Source: Chromatiales bacterium (lineage in GTDB: Bacteria; Pseudomonadota; Gammaproteobacteria; Chromatiales; Chromatiaceae). Taken from it: DNA of 55,593 nucleotides. Positions 51,275-55,593 of the stretch are shown here, piece after piece. Position 1 is the stretch's first letter, and each line of letters starts with the position of its first letter. The stretch spans positions 1-55,593 of the forward strand of contig JAQYVP010000259.1 in assembly GCA_030145485.1 (NCBI GenBank). Reading direction: 5' to 3'. A program made the position numbers and the translations under genes. The notes beneath the pieces were generated by a model that had not been told where the DNA came from, searched no databases, and was given only the letters and a program-made list of their open reading frames with translations.

Positions 51275-52159
51275 ATGAACAGCCTTCACCTGCCAGAGAT
51301 CAACGTCACACTTGCGAACACGCTGATCCTGGCGCTGGCGATTCACGGCTTTATCATCCTGGCAATCGACTTTGAAAAGAGACAGGAAAATGCCCAATCC
51401 CGACTTCAGTCACTGGAAGTCACAGTCGCCACTCAATCAGATCCTGAAAAACCGCACAACCCCGATTTTCACGCTCAGTCAAACCAGGCTGGAGGAGGCA
51501 ATCTTGACGATGCAGTCAAACCTACCCTCAGTTCTGAGCTCGAAGCTGCTGTCGACATACACACAGATGCAAGCAATCGCTCTGAATTCAGCCCCGCGCA
51601 GCAACACAACAAGCAACACCCTATGAGTGGAATACCGCGGCTCACGATTTCAAGGCCTTCATCATTCATCAGTGAGACAATCAGTGACGACAGCGCGACA
51701 GGAGAGCAATTGCCTCCAGCCGACTTACTCGCAAATCTCTCCCAGGAGATCCACCAACTGGAAGCCGAACTCGGTGACAAGACTGAAGCTTTTGCAAAAT
51801 TCAACCGGCGTAAAACCATCGCTGCGGCAACCGCAAAACATCGTTACGCCGCCTACATGGAAAAATGGCGGCGCAAGATTGAAGAACATGGAAACCGCAA
51901 CTATCCAACAGGAGCCGATGGCAGTGTTGTTGTCCAGATTTCAGTGCGATTTGATGGCAGCGTGGAAAAAATCCGCATTCTGCAAGCATCGAAATCAGCA
52001 CTGGTCAACGAATCGGCGCTGAGTATTGCGCGATCAGCAGCGCCCTTTCCTCCTTTTCCAGACAGCATCAGGGAAAAAACCGATATACTTGATATCATTC
52101 GCACATGGCGATTTCAACCGCAAGGTGGCGGATTGAACGTTGGAGAAATAAATAAGTAA
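51275..52159 (+). CDS. TonB family energy transducer
   Basis: The 294-residue protein has one N-terminal membrane helix (TLILALAIHGFIILAIDF), a long polar periplasmic linker without the usual Pro-rich stretch, and a C-terminal TonB domain (~residues 190-290) with YPTGADGSVVVQISVRFDGS, IRILQASKSALVNESALSIA and IIRTWRFQP. In Pseudomonas a TonB paralogue lies at the same place before algH. It may energise outer-membrane transport or act in envelope assembly and twitching, as proposed for TonB3. ExbB/ExbD genes are not seen nearby. Confidence 0.88.
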   Translation: MNSLHLPEINVTLANTLILALAIHGFIILAIDFEKRQENAQSRLQSLEVTVATQSDPEKPHNPDFHAQSNQAGGGNLDDAVKPTLSSELEAAVDIHTDASNRSEFSPAQQHNKQHPMSGIPRLTISRPSSFISETISDDSATGEQLPPADLLANLSQEIHQLEAELGDKTEAFAKFNRRKTIAAATAKHRYAAYMEKWRRKIEEHGNRNYPTGADGSVVVQISVRFDGSVEKIRILQASKSALVNESALSIARSAAPFPPFPDSIREKTDILDIIRTWRFQPQGGGLNVGEINK

Positions 52160-52170
52160 CATTTAATACA

Positions 52171-52737
52171 ATGATTTACACTAACCTTACAAACCATTTT
52201 CTAATAGCAATGCCGGGCTTGCATGACCCGAATTTTGAAAAATCCGTGACCTACATTTGTGAGCATACCAGCGAACATGGCGCCATGGGAATCATCATCA
52301 ATTCACCTCTTGATATACCCATGTCTGAAATCCTCGAACAGCTGGATATCGATCACCCCATAGCTAGACTTGAAAACAGCATCATCTATCTGGGGGGGCC
52401 GGTCAGCAGTGACAGGGGCTTTGTGCTGCATGAGAGTACATCCACCAGGTGGGACTCGACACTGGTCGTCAAGGACGGTATCAGCATCACCACTTCACGT
52501 GATATTCTGCAAGCGATCGCGCGTGGAGAGGGGCCGGAAAAGAGACTCCTGGCACTGGGTTATGCAGGCTGGTCACCAGGCCAGCTCGAACAGGAGCTCG
52601 CTGCCAACTCATGGTTATGCGGGCCTGCCGACGAAACAATTATTTTTGACCAGCCGGCATCACAGCGCTGGCAGGCTGCCGCCAGTGATCTGGGGGTCGA
52701 TCTTTCACTGCTGAGCACCGAAACCGGTCACGCTTGA
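52171..52737 (+). CDS. algH: YqgE/AlgH family protein
   Basis: The 188-residue single-domain protein of the UPF0301 family starts NHFLIAMPGLHDPNFEKSVT. It has YICEHTSEHGAMGIIINSPL, IYLGGPVSSDRGFVLH, LALGYAGWSPGQLEQELAAN and WLCGPADETIIF. Molecular function is not established. In Pseudomonas the family was linked to alginate and quorum regulation. It is directly followed by ruvX (ATG abuts the TGA). Confidence 0.96.
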   Translation: MIYTNLTNHFLIAMPGLHDPNFEKSVTYICEHTSEHGAMGIIINSPLDIPMSEILEQLDIDHPIARLENSIIYLGGPVSSDRGFVLHESTSTRWDSTLVVKDGISITTSRDILQAIARGEGPEKRLLALGYAGWSPGQLEQELAANSWLCGPADETIIFDQPASQRWQAAASDLGVDLSLLSTETGHA

Positions 52738-53154
52738 ATGTCGGCAGCAGCATCGGGCAATCATACCCTGCTGGGTTTTGACTATGGCGTCAAACACATT
52801 GGCGTCGCTGTGGGTCAGACACTGCTGCAAAGTGCAACGCCACTGACAACCCTGCACGCCATCAAGCACAAACCTGACTGGGATGCTATTGCGCAACTGA
52901 TCGCCGAATGGCAGCCCGTGGAGCTGGTTGTGGGATTGCCTTTCACAATGGATGACACCGAATCAGAAGTCGCCGACAAAGCAAAACGTTTCGCCCGCCA
53001 ACTGCATGGCAGATACCATCTGCCGGTCCACATGATCGACGAGCGGCTGACAACGCGCGAAGCCGCATCCATCCTACACACCCAGGACAAACGTGACGGC
53101 AGACTCGATGCCCTGGCAGCGGCTCTCATCCTGGAAACATGGTTAAGGAAATGA
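52738..53154 (+). CDS. ruvX: YqgF/RuvX, pre-16S rRNA processing nuclease
   Basis: The 138-residue RNase H-like protein is of the YqgF family, known to mature the 5' end of 16S rRNA and proposed as a Holliday junction resolvase. The first Asp is in LLGFDYGVKHIGVAVG, with VVGLPFTMDDTESEVADKAK, IDERLTTREAAS and a C-terminal RDGRLDALAAALILE with the catalytic Asp. All acidic residues are present. It is located between algH and pyrR, the usual order. Confidence 0.96.
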   Translation: MSAAASGNHTLLGFDYGVKHIGVAVGQTLLQSATPLTTLHAIKHKPDWDAIAQLIAEWQPVELVVGLPFTMDDTESEVADKAKRFARQLHGRYHLPVHMIDERLTTREAASILHTQDKRDGRLDALAAALILETWLRK

Positions 53155-53696
53155 CACAACAAACACATTTTTTTATGGGCCACGATGCCATCATCAGCGT
53201 AATCGACGGCATGGCCACAAAGCTCTCGATCAATCTTGAAAACAGAGCGCGTGAAGATATCGCCATGATCGGCATTCATACCGGCGGCATATGGGTAGCG
53301 CAGCGATTGCATCAACTGCTGCACATCGATCCGCCTCTCGGCATCATCGACATCTCCTTCTACCGGGATGATTTTAGCCGCATCGGGCTGAACCCGGAAG
53401 TCCGTCCGTCGCAGATCAACTTCGATGTCGATGGCCGTCACATCATCCTGGTCGACGACGTACTACATACCGGAAGAACCATCCGTGCTGCTCTCAATGA
53501 AATTTTCGACTATGGCCGCCCCGCTTCGGTCACACTTGTAACACTCGTCGATCGCAGTGGACGGGAGCTTCCTGTCGAACCCGGGATCATCGGCGTAGAG
53601 GTCACCATCGATCCCCGTGAAGAGATTAAATTGACCGGCCCGGAGAAACTGGAACTTGTGATCGGCAGTAGTTTAGAGGATGGTTTCAGGTTTTAG
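53151..53696 (+). CDS. pyrR: PyrR, uracil phosphoribosyltransferase/pyrimidine regulator
   Basis: This PRTase-fold protein of 181 residues has the PRPP loop HIILVDDVLHTGRTIRAALN and GIHTGGIWVAQRL, DISFYRDDF and DPREEIKLTGPEKLELVI. In gammaproteobacteria it usually precedes pyrB. The start at 53151 overlaps the ruvX stop by 4 nt; 53139 is also in frame. The C-terminal DGFRF and TAG stop lie in an F repeat (GGTTTCAGGTTTTAGG). pyrB and pyrC are absent here and yihY follows. Confidence 0.93.
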   Translation: MTQQTHFFMGHDAIISVIDGMATKLSINLENRAREDIAMIGIHTGGIWVAQRLHQLLHIDPPLGIIDISFYRDDFSRIGLNPEVRPSQINFDVDGRHIILVDDVLHTGRTIRAALNEIFDYGRPASVTLVTLVDRSGRELPVEPGIIGVEVTIDPREEIKLTGPEKLELVIGSSLEDGFRF

Positions 53697-53717
53697 GTTT
53701 CAGGTTTTAGGTTTTAG
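53680..53717 (+). repeat. Family F tandem GGTTT(T/C)A repeat at the pyrR 3' end
   Basis: Five irregular units GGTTTCA/GGTTTTA run in tandem across the pyrR stop codon. Similar tracts after pilU (4551-4600) and before trpB (17866-17886) are the same type. It marks the point where pyrB would be expected. Confidence 0.7.
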
Positions 53718-53742
53718 GACAGGATATCGTGGGGAATTCCGG

Positions 53743-54633
53743 ATGGTGAGCAAACCACCACCTTACAAGCAGGTACTGAAATACCCGCTACGTTTCATAT
53801 GGCAGGTTCTCAAGGGCTTCAAAGCGAATCAGGGATTGCTGCTCTCCGGTGCTGTCGCCTACTACGCCCTGCTCTCCATCATTCCATTGATTACACTGAT
53901 CCTGATGGCGCTGTCCCATTTTGTGGGTACCGATTTACTACTGCAAACACTGAGACAGAATATAGAGCTGATCGTACCCGCACATGCAGATGTCATCGTT
54001 GAGCAGATGTCAGAATTTCTCAACCACAGACATGCAAGCTGGTTTCTGATCGCTGCACTGCTGTTCTTTAGTTCAATGGCGTTCACCGTGCTAGAGAATG
54101 CCATCTCATTCATCTTTCACCATCGTGTAGCGATCCATCGACGCCACTTTCTGGTTTCGGCCATACTGCCCTATATCTACATCCTGGTGATGGGCATCGG
54201 CTTTTTTCTGATGACAGTGATTGCCAGCATCATGGCAGGTGTCGAAACCAGAGAGCTATCACTGCTTGGAAGCACCTGGTCTCTACAGGGCATCTCGAAC
54301 GCCACGCTTTATGTTATAGGCCTGACGGGACAAATCCTGCTGTTGACCTCCTTCTACCTGGTCATGCCTCTCGGCAACCTCTCCTTACGCCATGCCCTGG
54401 TTGGCGGCATAACAGCCGCTATTTTGTGGGAAGTGATGCGTCATATCCTGGTGTGGTATTTTTCAACCCTGTCACTGGTCAACGTCGTCTATGGCTCCCT
54501 GGCAACAGCGATCGTGGTGCTAATCAGCCTGGAGATTGCCGGCATGATCCTGCTGTTCGGCGCCCAGGTGATCGCCGAATACGAACGTCTTGGTCTGCCG
54601 GAAGACAACAGAAAGCAAGGCATTCATAGCTGA
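53743..54633 (+). CDS. YihY/BrkB family membrane protein
   Basis: The 296-residue protein has six membrane helices and the family segments GLLLSGAVAYYALLSIIPLI, HRRHFLVSAILPYIYILVMG, and the C-terminal VNVVYGSLATAIVVLISLEI. The family was once called tRNA-processing ribonuclease BN in error; the function in transport or envelope integrity is unsettled. The start at 53743 has GGGGAA 8 nt upstream and is preferred over 53680, which lies in pyrR and the F repeat. It converges with the next gene with only 11 nt between stops. Confidence 0.92.
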   Translation: MVSKPPPYKQVLKYPLRFIWQVLKGFKANQGLLLSGAVAYYALLSIIPLITLILMALSHFVGTDLLLQTLRQNIELIVPAHADVIVEQMSEFLNHRHASWFLIAALLFFSSMAFTVLENAISFIFHHRVAIHRRHFLVSAILPYIYILVMGIGFFLMTVIASIMAGVETRELSLLGSTWSLQGISNATLYVIGLTGQILLLTSFYLVMPLGNLSLRHALVGGITAAILWEVMRHILVWYFSTLSLVNVVYGSLATAIVVLISLEIAGMILLFGAQVIAEYERLGLPEDNRKQGIHS

Positions 54634-54644
54634 AAGCAGAAGAG

Positions 54645-55142
54645 TCACTCTGTAAATTGCAGACGCTCTTCGAGGTTCTCTATCGCTTTCAACGCGCAAA
54701 CCTCATCCTTTTCACCACCGGGAGCACCGCTGATTCCGAGCGCACCGATACGGCTTCCGGAAGCCGTGATCTGCACCCCGCCCTGCATGATGATAATGCC
54801 ATTCATATGATTCAATTCCGGCCGGATATCACCACGATTTTGACGCAACAGACCTGAGTCCGTACCGGACAAAATCACTGCATTGGCTTTCTCCTCGGCG
54901 ATCTGCAGTGTAAAACGCGACGCTCGGTCGTCACGCAAAGCGGCACGCAGATTACCATTACGGTCAACCACCACCGCGCTCACCTGGTAGCCCATTTTAC
55001 GACACTCCAGGATACTCTCACCGACCAGATCACGCGCCAGCTCGAGGCCGATGGTCTTTACCGTCACCACATCCCCGGCAAAAAGTTGTGCGGAGAAAAG
55101 CAGTAACAATGCGGTAATCTTGACAGGATAGATGTATTTCAT
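54645..55142 (-). CDS. Exported GlcG/HbpS-like protein
   Basis: The 165-residue protein has a signal peptide (MKYIYPVKITALLLLFSAQL, cleaved near FAG) and a GlcG/HbpS domain. Segments are ARDLVGESILECRKMGYQVS, AVVVDRNGNLRAALRDDRAS, and LNHMNGIIIMQGGVQITASG, GALGISGAPGGEKDEVCA at the end. HbpS relatives bind haem outside cells and act in redox sensing. Haem ligands cannot be assigned from sequence. It has no evident operon partner. Confidence 0.88.
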   Translation of the reverse strand: MKYIYPVKITALLLLFSAQLFAGDVVTVKTIGLELARDLVGESILECRKMGYQVSAVVVDRNGNLRAALRDDRASRFTLQIAEEKANAVILSGTDSGLLRQNRGDIRPELNHMNGIIIMQGGVQITASGSRIGALGISGAPGGEKDEVCALKAIENLEERLQFTE

Positions 55143-55176
55143 AGGGAGCCTCTTTTAGTGTTTAATTGGTGTACGT

Positions 55177-55371
55177 TCAACAGGCATCTTCATCAAGCGC
55201 CTGAACCTGGATATCGCCGCTTTCACTGACGCTGACAGACAGTTGAATTGGCCTGCAGCAAACCTGACAATCTTCAATATACTGCTGTTGCTCCACAGAA
55301 GCATCAACAACGATATCAATTGGCTCCGCACAATATGGGCAATCAATCCCGACAGTTTGCAGCAGATACAT
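55177..55371 (-). CDS. CPXCG-motif cysteine-rich small protein
   Basis: The 64-residue protein contains DCPYCAEPIDIVVD and QYIEDCQVCCRPIQLSVS, two CxxC knuckles that would hold one zinc, as in the CPXCG family of small gammaproteobacterial proteins. It ends acidic (ALDEDAC). The start is ATG at 55371; a TTG at 55389 is also in frame. Function is unknown. It lies between the HbpS-like gene and tRNA-Thr. Confidence 0.85.
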   Translation of the reverse strand: MYLLQTVGIDCPYCAEPIDIVVDASVEQQQYIEDCQVCCRPIQLSVSVSESGDIQVQALDEDAC

Positions 55372-55490
55372 CAGCCGGTGCGCCTGCAAACCATCGCGGC
55401 ACAGCGCGGCGATTCTGTCACTTCGTTCTTCACAGTGATCAATATATCAATGCTACCTTGAAATAGTCAATTTTTAAGGCAGGCTTGCTT

Positions 55491-55496
55491 TATAAT
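55491..55496 (+). promoter_or_regulatory. -10 element upstream of tRNA-Thr
   Basis: A perfect TATAAT lies 21 bp before the tRNA, the expected distance for a short leader. The -35 is less clear, with TCAATT at 55467-55472 (18-bp spacing) the best candidate. The promoter for the single tRNA is likely here. Confidence 0.5.
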
Positions 55497-55517
55497 TGCA
55501 GCCACTCTTCACATCAG

Positions 55518-55593
<76 letters not shown>

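Overview
This window comes from a gammaproteobacterium. The gene orders are typical of that class: rpsB-tsf-pyrH-frr-uppS-cdsA-ispC-rseP-bamA-skp-fabZ-lpxA-lpxB with map-glnD divergent, pilT-pilU divergent from yggS-proC-yggT, dksA-gluQRS, and gshB-(apbE)-tonB-algH-ruvX-pyrR. An Rnf complex, twitching ATPases and a periplasmic DsbC indicate a free-living or environmentally acquired Gram-negative cell. A sulfur-oxidiser-like lineage (Chromatiales or Thiotrichales relatives) is only an impression. No phage, plasmid, CRISPR or complete defence system is visible apart from one VapBC pair and a decayed toxin-antitoxin remnant.

Layout: 1-966 holds the end of an rnf operon. 1005-3968 is a small accessory patch with a RelB-like antitoxin fused to a GNAT-toxin fragment, a stress-protein pair and vapBC. 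4607-9308 carries pilTU and yggS-proC-yggT. 9644-14293 carries a DUF6164-like gene, gpmI with a PfkB-type sugar kinase, and rhlB. 14615-19751 holds ppk2, two orphan peptide-transporter permeases, a lone trpB and a hemerythrin-like gene. 20058-23230 holds a cupin, mutS and a truncated Crp/Fnr gene. 23436-27748 holds a DUF2892 protein, dsbC, xerD, ogt and a Kef-type antiporter. 27978-30241 holds dksA with a lysine-rich tail, gluQRS and lexA. 30295-44450 is the large minus-strand operon for translation, isoprenoid, outer-membrane biogenesis and lipid A. 44669-48092 is map-glnD. 48335-55371 holds an MCP-like fragment, the gshB-to-pyrR cluster, yihY, an HbpS-like gene and a small Cys-rich gene. The window ends exactly at the CCA of tRNA-Thr(CGU).

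The most striking property is not a gene. Most intergenic gaps longer than about 60 bp hold one or more short dispersed repeats, which fall into at least seven families. I call them A (~165-210 bp, quasi-palindromic core), R (~150 bp, ends CAGCAATTCTCAATG), B (ACCACGGAACACACGG palindromes), C (ends CGTCATTCCGGC, outer ends AGCCTCTTGCAAAA), D (CACAGATGCACACAG / CATCTGTGG), E (GCAGTAGGCAGTCGGCAG type) and F (TTTTAGG type). A separate MITE (M) has GTAA-type ends. Several observations look like real mobility. M3 has a perfect 8-bp target duplication. M and C copies lie nested inside D, R and E copies. In two of six A copies the core is inverted relative to its flanks. Some repeats supply the stop codon and last residues of neighbouring genes (gluQRS, glnD, pyrR, dppB). 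Some sit where expected genes are absent (lpxD between skp and fabZ, pyrB after pyrR).

Functionally, most genes are housekeeping. The accessory biology is stress-related: a SpoIIAA-Usp fusion, a possible FNR-like site before a hemerythrin-like gene, PPK2, DksA with a GC-rich promoter discriminator, and LexA.
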